Positions 1 to 9,406 of a stretch of DNA of 64,000 nt are shown here, piece by piece (the stretch's first letter is position 1; each line of letters opens with the position of its first letter). A model generated the notes under the pieces. It searched no databases. It had not been told where the DNA came from and saw only the letters and a list, made by a program, of their open reading frames with translations. The DNA is from Paenibacillus chondroitinus NBRC 15376 (GTDB lineage Bacteria; Bacillota; Bacilli; Paenibacillales; NBRC-103111): the NCBI RefSeq assembly GCF_004000765.1, contig NZ_BILW01000001.1:124001-188000 (forward strand), written 5' to 3'. Made by a program: the position numbers and the translations under genes.

Positions 1-1
1 A

Positions 2-1483
2 GTGGTGGAAGATTTTCTCGCGTCGATGGCTGCATTCAAAAATTATGTGCGCCAAATCACCGTTGTCGGACAAGGCGATGTTGTCTTTTATACAGGTTAT
101 CGAGCAGGCAATTCTGAATTTATCGCTTCGCTTTGGCAAGACCCGTTGATTCGCGAGAATCGCAGACATCTTATTTTTGATCCATCAGGCAATGGCAAGA
201 TCATGCTGGTGCGTCCCGTGCTGTCTAACGGCAGTTTGATCGGTTTATGCATCATCGATTTTGATCTGAACCTGATCAGGCAGGTCTATGAGATCGAACC
301 TTTAGCCGGAACCTTGGTAGCTGTAGTCGATGAAAACGGCAGTATTCTTTACGATTCAAGAAGCGAACGTATCGGCAGCAGACTGGAAGATCAGCAAATG
401 TTAGCTCTCGCATCCGCTGTTCAGCCTGGCACATCGAAAAGCAGCAAACTTCAGATGGACAACCGCTCCTATTTGGCCGTATCTACGCGCTCAACCTATA
501 CGGGCTGGACCACGATTACCATGGTACCTCTTTCTGTATTATTGAGTGAGGTGAAGGGGATCGGCAGCCAAATCTTGACCATGACGGCCGTTGTCCTGGC
601 GGTTGTGCTAATGGTATCCATCTTTCTCTCCAAGCAAATGACGAAAAATATCAAACGCCTGCACAGCGCCATGAAGCTGGTTCGCGAAGGTCATATGAAT
701 GCGAGACCGCGCATCCATAACGATGATGAAATTGGACAGCTTAGCGAGATGTTTGTCTCGATGATGGATCACCTCCAAGAACTGCTTAAGAAGGTCAGGA
801 TTCAGGAAAAGGAGAAGCGCGAAGCCGAATACAAAGCGCTTCAAGCGCAGATTAAACCGCATTTTCTGTATAATACGCTGAATACAATCAAGTACTTGGC
901 CCGCATTCAGCATGCCTCGAATATCGAAGATATTTCCGGCTCCTTGATAGAGCTCATGCGCTACGCCATTGATCCGAAGCGGGAGATGATCACGGTCCGT
1001 GAGGAGCTTGAACAAGTAAACCGATACGTGCGCATTCAACGGTACAAGTTTTTGGATCGCATTGCGGTCGTTGTCAAAGCAGAAGATGAGGTGCTCGACT
1101 GTCTGATCCCTAAGCTAATCGTGCAACCGATTGTGGAAAATGCGATGAATCATGGACTTGGCACAACGGACCGGGAAGGCACCGTTTCTATTCGGATTTA
1201 CGGCGATGGACCTGCCAGACTCAAACTGATTGTGACCGACGATGGTGTAGGCATTGCTAGTGGAAAGCTTGAGCACCTATTCGACGAAGGGAATGACACA
1301 AGTGGGTTCTCACAATCAGGCGGCATCGGTCTAAGCAACATCAGCGAGCGACTTAAGCTTGCCTATGGCGAGCCGTATGGTCTGCAAATCTACAGTCAGA
1401 AGGATATCTTCACAACCGTTGAACTAACCATACCTCAAGTGAGAAGGAGAATGGAACATGCTGCTCAAAGTTATCTCGGTTGA
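2..1483 (+). CDS. YesM-family sensor histidine kinase (5' partial)
   Basis: Membrane sensor kinase that would phosphorylate the AraC-type regulator encoded next to it. The visible 493 residues hold the end of an extracellular Cache-like sensor, a membrane segment near residues 193-213, a HAMP domain to about 265, a His_kinase domain with the phospho-acceptor in the KPHFLYN motif (H287), and an HATPase with N-box VENAMNHG near 378 and G-box DDGVGIASG near 412. Family members usually have about 590 residues with an N-terminal membrane helix, so roughly 100 residues lie upstream of the window; the GTG at base 2 is only the edge. The 3' end overlaps the regulator gene by 26 bp, which suggests translational coupling. 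Family assignment is firm; the ligand is unknown but the adjacent sugar ABC genes point to an oligosaccharide. Confidence 0.93.
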   Translation: MVEDFLASMAAFKNYVRQITVVGQGDVVFYTGYRAGNSEFIASLWQDPLIRENRRHLIFDPSGNGKIMLVRPVLSNGSLIGLCIIDFDLNLIRQVYEIEPLAGTLVAVVDENGSILYDSRSERIGSRLEDQQMLALASAVQPGTSKSSKLQMDNRSYLAVSTRSTYTGWTTITMVPLSVLLSEVKGIGSQILTMTAVVLAVVLMVSIFLSKQMTKNIKRLHSAMKLVREGHMNARPRIHNDDEIGQLSEMFVSMMDHLQELLKKVRIQEKEKREAEYKALQAQIKPHFLYNTLNTIKYLARIQHASNIEDISGSLIELMRYAIDPKREMITVREELEQVNRYVRIQRYKFLDRIAVVVKAEDEVLDCLIPKLIVQPIVENAMNHGLGTTDREGTVSIRIYGDGPARLKLIVTDDGVGIASGKLEHLFDEGNDTSGFSQSGGIGLSNISERLKLAYGEPYGLQIYSQKDIFTTVELTIPQVRRRMEHAAQSYLG

Positions 1484-3065
1484 CGACGAGCTACTCGTGC
1501 GCAATCATTTGCGTTCACTTATAGATTGGGAAAATTTCGGGTTTACATTTTGCGGAGAGGCGTGCGACGGGAATGAGGGGCTTCAGCTTATCTCTATGAT
1601 CAAGCCGCACTTGGCGATTGTGGATATGAACATGCCTGGCATGGGAGGGGTCGAGCTTGTCCGGCAAATCGCAGAACTCCATCCACAAGTTCGTATTATT
1701 GCGCTCAGCAGCTATGATTCGTACGATTACGTTCGAGGCTCGCTGCATTACGGGGCTATGGATTACTTACTGAAGCATTCGCTATCGCCTTCGACGCTTA
1801 TTCCGGTGCTGAGTATCGTAAAAGAGAAGGTTCACGAAGAGCTGGCGAAACAAACCGCCCGCGATAGGGAGAGGCTGAAATGGGAATCGGCCAGTCCTGC
1901 TGTCAGTCAGAGTTATCTTAAAGAACTGCTGATTGGCGCTGGTACATTGGAAGAACGTTGTCATTATGCTGAACACTTTCAGGACATGCCTTATGGACGG
2001 GACGACCAGCTGCATGTCCTGTTCCTGATGAAGCTGATGCACGTCGATTCGCTTTCTTTACGCATGAATGAACAGGAATTTACGCTTTATATGCGCTCAA
2101 TAACCGATATGGCGATGCAAATTGTCGGAGATTCGGGTTGTGCCGTGTATTTGGAAAAAGGGACGTTTGGCGTGCTGTTTTCGCTTGAAAACGAACGAAG
2201 CGAACACGCGATGCAACAGCGCATTGAAGCAAAAAAATCGCGCTTGGATAAATCGCTTGAGCTTTATTTTAATGCGGCAGGTTTTATTGTTCGTTCTCCC
2301 CTGTTTGACCGGCTGGCTTCGATATCGAATTATTACACTGAATTGCGAAACCAGATGGATAAGCTGCAAGGCTATAAACCGAATGTGGAGAAGAGTGGCG
2401 GGGGGCAGGCATCGTTCGTTACCCTGAACCAGGAGAAGGAGCTCTTAGCCGCTGCTGAAGCCTGTGATGCAGAGGCAACCTCGCGAGTTATTCGTGACAT
2501 CGCATCCGCATGCGCTGCAAGCGGGCATGCCCTGCCGCAAAGAGTGGCCAGCACCAGTGCAGAACTGTTTCAACTCGCCGTGAAAATTGCCCAAAAGGCA
2601 GGCATTGACGCGGAGTGGATTTTTCAAGAAATGAAGGCCGGATTGCCCGTTCCACAAAGCGCACAAGCGTTTGAACAAAATCTGATAGCATTGTATGTGA
2701 GGTTAATTGAGGAGCTCCGTATGCACGATACCACAGCGCGTTATACGAGATATGTCGGACAAGCGGTTAGGATTATTCAGCAATTATACAGTACCGGGAT
2801 TACTTTGGAGGAAACCGCAGAGCAGCTGCGCATAACGCCGCCTTACCTGAGCAGATTGTTCAAGGAAGAGACGGGGAGCACATTTACCGAATATATGACG
2901 GCGTACCGCATTGATCGAAGCGCTCAATTGATTCGCACGGGAGCCTCTTCAATCAAGGAAATTTACCAGCAGGTCGGTTTTAACAATTACAGTTATTTTA
3001 TTAAGTTGTTCAAAGAGCATATGGGGGAAACGCCTCATGTCTATGCCAATAAGCATAACAAGTAA
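1458..3065 (+). CDS. YesN-like response regulator, REC plus AraC-type HTH
   Basis: Transcription factor partner of the upstream kinase. Residues 1-120 form a receiver domain with acidic pocket D9/D10, phospho-acceptor D56 in the AIVDMNMPG motif and switch lysine in YLLKHS. A long middle region follows, and the last ~100 residues are a double AraC helix-turn-helix (EETAEQLRITPPYLSRLFKE, then IKEIYQQVGFNNYSYFIKLF). The ATG lies inside the kinase gene and is preceded by AGAAGGAGA. It probably activates the ABC transporter and sulfatase genes that begin 112 bp downstream, as YesN-type regulators usually act on neighbouring glycan-uptake genes. Length (535 aa) is typical. Confidence 0.94.
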   Translation: MLLKVISVDDELLVRNHLRSLIDWENFGFTFCGEACDGNEGLQLISMIKPHLAIVDMNMPGMGGVELVRQIAELHPQVRIIALSSYDSYDYVRGSLHYGAMDYLLKHSLSPSTLIPVLSIVKEKVHEELAKQTARDRERLKWESASPAVSQSYLKELLIGAGTLEERCHYAEHFQDMPYGRDDQLHVLFLMKLMHVDSLSLRMNEQEFTLYMRSITDMAMQIVGDSGCAVYLEKGTFGVLFSLENERSEHAMQQRIEAKKSRLDKSLELYFNAAGFIVRSPLFDRLASISNYYTELRNQMDKLQGYKPNVEKSGGGQASFVTLNQEKELLAAAEACDAEATSRVIRDIASACAASGHALPQRVASTSAELFQLAVKIAQKAGIDAEWIFQEMKAGLPVPQSAQAFEQNLIALYVRLIEELRMHDTTARYTRYVGQAVRIIQQLYSTGITLEETAEQLRITPPYLSRLFKEETGSTFTEYMTAYRIDRSAQLIRTGASSIKEIYQQVGFNNYSYFIKLFKEHMGETPHVYANKHNK

Positions 3066-3177
3066 ATGACAAACATTTGACGTTTATTATAAATATGTCG
3101 TACGCCGTAATTTCTCCTAACAACCTATAATAAATTCAAAGTTGCAGAAACACATATATATAGGGGGTTGAATAACT

Positions 3178-4770
3178 ATGGCTAAAATGAAACCGTTAAC
3201 AAATCTGTGCATCGGGGCGACAGCACTTCTCGTATTGCTCAGCGGATGCACATCGGCAGACAAAACCGCCACTGAGCAGTCAAAAGGAAAGGATGAACAA
3301 GCTGTCAGCTCGGTGTTGAATCCCACAGGATTCCCGATCGTCAAATCGGAAGTATCCATGCGAGTTTTCGGCTGCAAAGACCCGAATCAGGCTGCTTGGA
3401 AAGATGTGCTTGTACTTAAGGAGTACGAGAAAAAAAGCGGGATTAAGATGAACTACGAGGAAACACCAACGCAAGGATGCGATGAGAAAAGGAATCTGCT
3501 ATTCGCTTCCAACGAACTGCCGGATGTTTTCTTGAGAGCGAACTTAACCAATACCGACATCTCCAAATACGGTATGCAGGAGCAAATGTTGATTCCTCTG
3601 GAGGGAATGATCGATAAGTACGCACCGAATCTGAAAAAGCTATTCGAACAATACCCGGATGCCAAAAAGTCGATCACGGCCACAGACGGCCATATCTATT
3701 CGCTTCCTGTGATCCGGCTTCAGGCTGCTGGACGGGGAGATAAGGTCTGGATTAATCAGGAATGGTTGCGGAAGCTGAACTTGAAAGCGCCGACCAATGT
3801 GGATGAACTTTTTACCGTTCTGCGTGCATTCCGCGATCAAGACCCTAATGGCAATGGCAAAAAGGATGAAATTCCACTTGGCTTACGTGATCCAGGGATG
3901 ATCTTTACGACGTTTGCCGGTTCCTTTGGTTTGGACCATCAGCTCGGCACCAACGCCAATATTGATGGCAATAAAGTGAAGTTATGGATGGCTGACGACC
4001 GATACAAAGAGCTTTTGCAATTCCTGAACAAGTTGTATACAGAAAAATTGCTTTATCCTGATTTTTTTGCTGCTGATCTTCCGAAATGGCGGAGTAACCT
4101 GTCCCAGGCGTTGTATGGAATGTTTTTCATCTATGCCTCCGACCCGTTTACAAAGGTTGAAAATCAGTTCAGCGGAATGGCTCCGATCAAAGGGCCGCAT
4201 GGAGACCAACTGCTCAGCACAGGAAGCCCGCTGGCCTCGCCAATCGGTACGTTCGCTATCACAAGGATTAACAAAAATCCGGAAGCAGCTATTCGCTGGG
4301 TCGATTATTTCTTCAGTGAGGAAGGCAGCCGTTTCTTCAACTATGGGGTGGAAGGCCAATCTTATTCCATGCAAAATGGTAAACCGGTGCTGGCTGACAG
4401 CATCAAAAACGACCCACGCGGTATGATGGCGGCACTGGGGCAAGTCAATCTTGTGCCAGGCGGCGGTTTCCCAACCATCATCGTAGACGATATTGTGCTG
4501 AGTGAGAAAACGAAAGAAGTATCTGCTGCTTCTGAAGCATTCACATCCAAAGTCATGTACGGCGCACCGATATTCAATAAAGAAGCCACCGAAAAAATTG
4601 TGCCGATTAAAGCCGATCTCGATAAATATGTGCAGGAGTCCGCTATCAAATTTATTTTAGGCGAAACCAGCTTTGACAAATGGAACGAATACACCGCCAC
4701 GTTGAAAAAAATGAAGGTCGATGAGCTGGAACAAGCTTATCAAGCTGCCTTCGATGCGATGAGCAAATAG
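3178..4770 (+). CDS. Extracellular solute-binding lipoprotein (LplA-like)
   Basis: Substrate-binding component of a carbohydrate ABC importer, anchored to the outer face of the membrane. The N-terminus has a lipoprotein signal with lipobox LLSGC (C24). The 530-residue length, the 'NGKKDEIPLGLRD' calcium-like loop near residues 224-236 and the general fold-type sequence match family 1 extracellular solute-binding proteins of the LplA/YtcQ type. The ATG has a strong AGGGGG ribosome site ten bases upstream. Two permease genes follow, separated by a hairpin (4794-4831). Substrate cannot be read from sequence; the sulfatase two genes downstream suggests a sulfated oligosaccharide. Confidence 0.92.
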   Translation: MAKMKPLTNLCIGATALLVLLSGCTSADKTATEQSKGKDEQAVSSVLNPTGFPIVKSEVSMRVFGCKDPNQAAWKDVLVLKEYEKKSGIKMNYEETPTQGCDEKRNLLFASNELPDVFLRANLTNTDISKYGMQEQMLIPLEGMIDKYAPNLKKLFEQYPDAKKSITATDGHIYSLPVIRLQAAGRGDKVWINQEWLRKLNLKAPTNVDELFTVLRAFRDQDPNGNGKKDEIPLGLRDPGMIFTTFAGSFGLDHQLGTNANIDGNKVKLWMADDRYKELLQFLNKLYTEKLLYPDFFAADLPKWRSNLSQALYGMFFIYASDPFTKVENQFSGMAPIKGPHGDQLLSTGSPLASPIGTFAITRINKNPEAAIRWVDYFFSEEGSRFFNYGVEGQSYSMQNGKPVLADSIKNDPRGMMAALGQVNLVPGGGFPTIIVDDIVLSEKTKEVSAASEAFTSKVMYGAPIFNKEATEKIVPIKADLDKYVQESAIKFILGETSFDKWNEYTATLKKMKVDELEQAYQAAFDAMSK

Positions 4771-4793
4771 GGATCGCGTAAAATATTGTGCTT

Positions 4794-4831
4794 CTCGGAC
4801 CGCAACCATATCCGAATGCAGACGGTCCGAG
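4794..4831 (+). other. Intercistronic RNA hairpin between binding protein and permease
   Basis: A perfect 9-bp inverted repeat (CTCGGACCG at 4794-4802 and CGGTCCGAG at 4823-4831) encloses a 20-nt loop. No T-run follows, so it is not a simple intrinsic terminator. Hairpins in this place in ABC importer operons commonly protect the upstream binding-protein message from 3' decay or cause partial termination, giving more binding protein than permease. That role is inferred. Confidence 0.6.
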
Positions 4832-4857
4832 GATGCACCAGCGATGGGGGAACTTAG

Positions 4858-5805
4858 ATGAACACAACCATTATTCCGCAGGCTCTGCAGACTACTCAGC
4901 GTCGAAGGCTGTGGAAACGCATTGTAACCAAATACGAGTTCTATATCATGTTGGCTATACCGCTCATTTGGTACATCATTTTCAAATACGTGCCGATGTA
5001 CGGGATTCAAATTGCCTTCAAGGATTTCTCGGCGACAAGAGGCATTATGGCCAGTCCGTGGGCTGGTTTCCGCCACTTCGAGCGGTTTTTCGAATCGTCC
5101 TATTTCTGGGAACTATTATGGAACACGCTGTCACTGAGCTTATATTCCCTGTTAGTTGGCTTCCCGGTTCCGATCCTGTTGGCTCTGCTAATCTATGAGA
5201 TTAACGGCAAACGGATGAAAAAATGGCTGCAAAACGTAACCTACATCCCGCATTTTCTGTCTTTGGTTGTCATCGTCGGCATGTTAAATGTGTTTCTTGA
5301 TCCTGACACAGGTAAAGTGAATCAATTGCTGAGTCTTCTCGGCGTTGACCCGGTTCCTTTCATGCGCAAAGCCGAATGGTTCCAGACGGTGTTCGTTTCC
5401 TCAGATATCTGGCAGCACATGGGCTGGAGTTCTATTATCTATTTAGCCGCCTTGACGGCCATAGATCCCACCCAATACGAAGCGGCGAAAATGGATGGTG
5501 CCAGCCGGTTTCAGAGACTTTTGCACATTTCATTGCCAGGCATGCTGCCAACCATTGTCATCATGTTTATTTTACAGGTGGGGCATTTGATGGACATCGG
5601 ATTTGAGAAAGTATTGCTGATGCAAAATCCGGTTAATGCCAGCAAAGGCGAAATTCTAGCCACATTTGTGTATAAAAACGGTATTCAGCAAGGCCAGTTC
5701 AGTTACACGGCAGCAGCAGGATTGTTTAATTCTGTGATTGATTTTATTCTGCTCATTCTTGTAAACAGCTGGGCGCGTAAAAAAACAGATTCTAGCTTAT
5801 GGTAG
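4858..5805 (+). CDS. Carbohydrate ABC transporter permease, LplB-like
   Basis: One half of the heterodimeric membrane channel of a sugar importer (BPD_transp_1 family). It has six predicted membrane helices; the first contains YIMLAIPLIWYIIF. The EAA loop that docks the ATPase reads YEAAKMDGASRFQRLLHISL. At 315 residues it is normal for LplB-type permeases. The ATG follows GGGGGAACTTAG. It is 12 bp from the second permease, clearly one operon. No ATPase gene is present nearby, so an MsmX-like shared ATPase is probably used. Confidence 0.94.
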   Translation: MNTTIIPQALQTTQRRRLWKRIVTKYEFYIMLAIPLIWYIIFKYVPMYGIQIAFKDFSATRGIMASPWAGFRHFERFFESSYFWELLWNTLSLSLYSLLVGFPVPILLALLIYEINGKRMKKWLQNVTYIPHFLSLVVIVGMLNVFLDPDTGKVNQLLSLLGVDPVPFMRKAEWFQTVFVSSDIWQHMGWSSIIYLAALTAIDPTQYEAAKMDGASRFQRLLHISLPGMLPTIVIMFILQVGHLMDIGFEKVLLMQNPVNASKGEILATFVYKNGIQQGQFSYTAAAGLFNSVIDFILLILVNSWARKKTDSSLW

Positions 5806-5817
5806 GAGGCGACCAAG

Positions 5818-6717
5818 ATGACAGCCTATGAGTCGAGAGGAATACGGTCGAAAGACGATAAGCTCTTTGATACTTTTATTTATATCATCGCCGGGATGGT
5901 ACTGATCCTTGTCCTGTACCCGCTGTTGTTCGTTGTCAGCGCGTCGTTCAGTGATCCTGTTCATGTCATTGAAGGCAAAGTGTGGCTGCTGCCGCAAGGG
6001 TTCACCCTGGAACCTTACAAACACGTGTTTGAGAACGATGCGATCTGGCAAGGCTACGGGAACACACTCCTGTACACACTAGCGGGTACACTCGTTAATA
6101 TTATCCTCACGGTACTGGCTGCCTACCCGCTTTCACAGCGTGATTTGCCGGGGCGTACCTTCATCATGGTGCTCATCACGATTACGATGTTTTTTAGCGG
6201 CGGTCTGATCCCAACTTATCTATTAATTAAATCGATGGGAATGATCAATACGGTATGGGCGATGATTTTGCCCGGAGCGATATCTACTTATAACCTCATC
6301 GTGATGAGGACTTTTTTTCAAAATGGCATTCCCTACGAGCTGCAGGAATCCGCATGGATTGACGGTGCCTCTAATTTTCGTCTGCTGCTGACGATCGTCA
6401 TTCCGTTGTCGACCCCAATCTTGGCCGTCATGGTGTTATTTTACGGTGTAGGCCATTGGAATGCGTATTTCAACGCCATGATCTACTTGAAGGATCGGGA
6501 ATTGTTCCCTTTGCAGCTCATCCTGCGTGAAATTTTAATTCTGAATCAGTCCGAAAACATGGGGCTGGAGGGAGCGGGGATGACCGAGCGGGTCATGATG
6601 GCAGAAAGCATTAAATATTCCGTCATCATTATTTCAAGTCTTCCGGTTTTGGCGCTGTACCCTTTTGTACAGAAATATTTTGTGCAGGGCGTCATGATCG
6701 GTTCTATCAAAGGATGA
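5818..6717 (+). CDS. Carbohydrate ABC transporter permease, YtcP-like
   Basis: Second channel subunit of the importer. It is 299 residues with six predicted membrane helices and an EAA loop ELQESAWIDGASNFRLLLTI. The C-terminal PFVQKYFVQGVMIGSIKG sequence is characteristic of the LplC/YtcP group of MalG-like permeases. A strong TAGGAGG site sits ten bases before the ATG. It pairs with the permease immediately upstream; the sulfatase gene follows 27 bp later in the same operon. Confidence 0.94.
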   Translation: MTAYESRGIRSKDDKLFDTFIYIIAGMVLILVLYPLLFVVSASFSDPVHVIEGKVWLLPQGFTLEPYKHVFENDAIWQGYGNTLLYTLAGTLVNIILTVLAAYPLSQRDLPGRTFIMVLITITMFFSGGLIPTYLLIKSMGMINTVWAMILPGAISTYNLIVMRTFFQNGIPYELQESAWIDGASNFRLLLTIVIPLSTPILAVMVLFYGVGHWNAYFNAMIYLKDRELFPLQLILREILILNQSENMGLEGAGMTERVMMAESIKYSVIIISSLPVLALYPFVQKYFVQGVMIGSIKG

Positions 6718-6744
6718 CAACACAAGTGGAAAAGGGGACATCAC

Positions 6745-8268
6745 ATGGCACAACCTAATATTCTTTTGATTCAAACGGATCAACAAACAGCGGAGACGCT
6801 CAGCTTATATGGAAATACCGCTCTGCATACACCGGCACTGGAGAGCCTAGCACAGCGGGGTGTCGTCTTTGAACAAGCGTTCTGTAACTATCCAGCCTGC
6901 TCGCCTTCTCGTTCGTCCATGATGACAGGCAGGTATTGTTCAACGTTAAATTTGCATGCAAATCATATGCTGATTAACCCTGCAGAAACGACACTCCCGC
7001 AAGTATTAAAAGCGCACGGCTACCAGACGTCCTTGATTGGCAAAAACCATGCCTTTATGAAGCACGAGAACGAATCGTATTATCCTGGCGGAATACCGGA
7101 ACACACCAGCACACTTGCGAACGTGTTCGACTACGTCAGGCTCGGAGATCACGGGCATCTCGTCGACGGCTATCGCGAAGACCCGGAAGTGCTAGCCGCA
7201 CATCAATGGGCGGTCAAGCATTGCTGGAGTTCTCCGCTAGGGCATGGTGTTAATCCAGCTCCGCCGGAGAAATGCGGCACCTATTTGCTTGGAGAGACGA
7301 TGCTGGATTATTTGGAGCGGGTGCGAAGTACGGATAAGCCGTTTTTTACTTGGCTGTCATTCCCCGATCCTCACACGCCTTATCAAGTGCCTGAACCGTA
7401 TGCCAGCATGATTGATCCGGCTGACGTGCCAATGCCTCCGGTGGATACACATACAGGGAAGCCGGAACGGGTGAGAGTTGCTCATCTGATGGATGCAATG
7501 GATATGGCGGATGAGGCGCTTATACGGAGAATTCGCGCTATGCATTATGGCATGATTCGTTTTATTGACGATACGTTGGCGAAAATATTCGCGAAGCTGG
7601 ATGAGCTGCATCTCTCTGACAACACCGTGATCCTGTTCCTTTCCGATCATGGTGATTCAATGGGTGCGCATGGCGTCATTCAGAAACATAACTTTTTCTA
7701 TGATTCATTTACGCACGTTCCTTTTGTCATGTCGGTTCCCGGGTATAAAGGCTCTCGAAGAACTTCTCATCCTGTAGAACTTGTAGATGTCATGCCTACC
7801 TTGCTCGAACTGGCCGGGGCGCCTATTCCGCACGGCTGCCAGGGAAGAAGTTTGGCTCCGTATCTGCTAGGCGATTCTACGTACAAGCCCCGATCGTTTA
7901 TTGTGATGGAAAGCGGGGAGCATGGTGAACCGCCAAGGGAGTCGGATATTGTGCTTCGACCCGAGCATCCATTTGATGAGCGGTATTTTGTATGGTGTGC
8001 TTATCGTGACGCATGGCTCGGCAAAGGCAAGGCAATTCGAACCGCTGACTGGAAACTGTGCCTCTATGCAAACGGTGAATGCGAATTATATGATTTGAAA
8101 AATGATCCTAACGAACTGGAAAATCGCAATAACGATCCAGCCTGCGCAGAAGTACGTATTGAACTTGAACGTAAGTTACTGCTATGGATGATGGAGAAAG
8201 AAGATCCGCTGCCTTTGAATACAACCGTCCATTTATCTATGCAATCCATGAAGGAGAAGTATGCATAA
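6745..8268 (+). CDS. Sulfatase (type I, cysteine-type formylglycine)
   Basis: Hydrolyses sulfate esters, probably from an imported sulfated sugar. The 507-residue protein has the N-terminal metal-site segment ILLIQTDQQ (D12, Q13), the formylglycine signature CSPSR with the modifiable cysteine at C52 followed by SSMMTGRY, and the second metal site FLSDHGDSMGAHG. A cysteine rather than serine in the first signature position means maturation by an FGE-type enzyme or anaerobic maturase; neither gene is in the window. There is no signal peptide, so it should act in the cytoplasm after uptake, which fits its position as last gene of the importer operon. A good terminator follows at 8285. Confidence 0.93.
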   Translation: MAQPNILLIQTDQQTAETLSLYGNTALHTPALESLAQRGVVFEQAFCNYPACSPSRSSMMTGRYCSTLNLHANHMLINPAETTLPQVLKAHGYQTSLIGKNHAFMKHENESYYPGGIPEHTSTLANVFDYVRLGDHGHLVDGYREDPEVLAAHQWAVKHCWSSPLGHGVNPAPPEKCGTYLLGETMLDYLERVRSTDKPFFTWLSFPDPHTPYQVPEPYASMIDPADVPMPPVDTHTGKPERVRVAHLMDAMDMADEALIRRIRAMHYGMIRFIDDTLAKIFAKLDELHLSDNTVILFLSDHGDSMGAHGVIQKHNFFYDSFTHVPFVMSVPGYKGSRRTSHPVELVDVMPTLLELAGAPIPHGCQGRSLAPYLLGDSTYKPRSFIVMESGEHGEPPRESDIVLRPEHPFDERYFVWCAYRDAWLGKGKAIRTADWKLCLYANGECELYDLKNDPNELENRNNDPACAEVRIELERKLLLWMMEKEDPLPLNTTVHLSMQSMKEKYA

Positions 8269-8284
8269 GTAGGGACATAGCACC

Positions 8285-8312
8285 GGGACCCCGTGGGGGT
8301 TCCGTTTTTTTT
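8285..8312 (+). terminator. Rho-independent terminator after sulfatase operon
   Basis: An 8-bp GC-rich stem (GGGACCCC / GGGGTTCC, with one G-T pair), a GTG loop and an eight-T tract. It starts 16 bp after the sulfatase stop and separates the first importer operon from the second. Confidence 0.9.
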
Positions 8313-8361
8313 GTATTTTTTTAAAAATAAAATTATTACCAAATTCATTTAATAAATTACA

Positions 8362-8389
8362 TTTTAATAAAAACTCATGAACGTATAAT
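8362..8389 (+). promoter_or_regulatory. Possible promoter of the second importer operon
   Basis: A perfect TATAAT at 8384-8389 lies in AT-rich DNA 43 bp before the next start codon. The -35 region is poor (TTTTAA at 8362-8367, 16-bp spacer), which would fit an activator-dependent promoter driven by an AraC-type regulator. Only the -10 element is convincing. Confidence 0.45.
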
Positions 8390-8432
8390 GATTACATGAG
8401 ATATCCGAATACGATTTGGAAAGGAAAGAGGG

Positions 8433-9392
8433 ATGATGAAAGTGAAAGCGGTTTTAGGAGACTACAGAGAGAACGTAACAGTAAAAAAGAAAAACAGTTT
8501 CCTACGCAGCATAAAAAGAGATTCTCTCTTATATTTACTCTTACTGCTGCCAATGGCGTATATCCTCATTTTTAAATATGCTCCCATTTACGGTGTATTG
8601 ATGGCTTTCCAGGACTATAACATTTTCCAGGGCATTAGCGGGAGTGAGTGGGTTGGGCTGGATGTTTTTAAATTCATTTTTGAACAGAACAGTTTCTACC
8701 GTGCGCTTACCAATACGCTTGTTTTGAACTTTCTGGATTTAATCGCAGGATTCCCTGCACCCATCCTATTAGCCATTTTGTTGAACGAACTCCGGTTTGT
8801 CAGATTTAAAAAAATAACCCAAACGATTTTGTATTTACCTCATTTCTTATCTTGGGTCATTATCGGAGGTATGGTATACTTGATGTTTTCTACGGGCGGC
8901 ATGGCAAATAGCGTCTTGTCTAGCCTTGGATTGGGCAGCATTGAGTTTCTGTCTCAGAAAATGAATTGGCTGATCATGTATGTCGCTGTTGGAGTATGGC
9001 ACAGTGTTGGATGGGGGACAATCATCTATCTAGCCGCCATTATCGGAATCAATAAGGAACTATATGAGGCTTCCGATATCGATGGGTGCAGCAGGCTTCG
9101 TAAGATTTGGCATATTACACTGCCAGGAATTAAGCCGACCATTATTATCTTGCTTATTTTGCAAATTGGCAGAATGATCTCGATTGGATTTGATCGCCCG
9201 TTTGTTATGGGGAATTCCCTTGTTAGTGAATACTCCGATGTGATCAGTACTTATGTGTATCGCATAGGAATCGGGTCTGGGGATTTCTCGCAAGCAACAG
9301 CCGTTGGGTTATTTCAATCCGTCGTAGGTTTGATATTTTTAGTAACAGCAAATTTTATTGCCAAAAAAATCGGTGAGCAGGGAATATGGTAG
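8433..9392 (+). CDS. Carbohydrate ABC transporter permease, LplB-like (second system)
   Basis: Membrane subunit of a second oligosaccharide importer, 319 residues. Six helices are predicted. The KYAPIYGVLMAFQDYN segment after helix 1 is the hallmark of LplB-type permeases, and the EAA loop reads LYEASDIDGCSRLRKIWHIT. Tandem ATGs occur at 8433 and 8436 behind GGAAAGGAAAGAGG; the first has the better spacing to GGAAAGG. It is 14 bp ahead of its partner permease. Codon use is more AT-rich than in the first importer, suggesting the two systems are old paralogues rather than a recent duplication. Confidence 0.93.
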   Translation: MMKVKAVLGDYRENVTVKKKNSFLRSIKRDSLLYLLLLLPMAYILIFKYAPIYGVLMAFQDYNIFQGISGSEWVGLDVFKFIFEQNSFYRALTNTLVLNFLDLIAGFPAPILLAILLNELRFVRFKKITQTILYLPHFLSWVIIGGMVYLMFSTGGMANSVLSSLGLGSIEFLSQKMNWLIMYVAVGVWHSVGWGTIIYLAAIIGINKELYEASDIDGCSRLRKIWHITLPGIKPTIIILLILQIGRMISIGFDRPFVMGNSLVSEYSDVISTYVYRIGIGSGDFSQATAVGLFQSVVGLIFLVTANFIAKKIGEQGIW

Positions 9393-9406
9393 GGAGTGTG
9401 AGTTAA

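Noticed and set aside
3077-3131. TTGACG and TATAAT strings before the first binding-protein gene
   Set aside because: Each box is good alone but the distance between them (about 43 bp) does not make a promoter.
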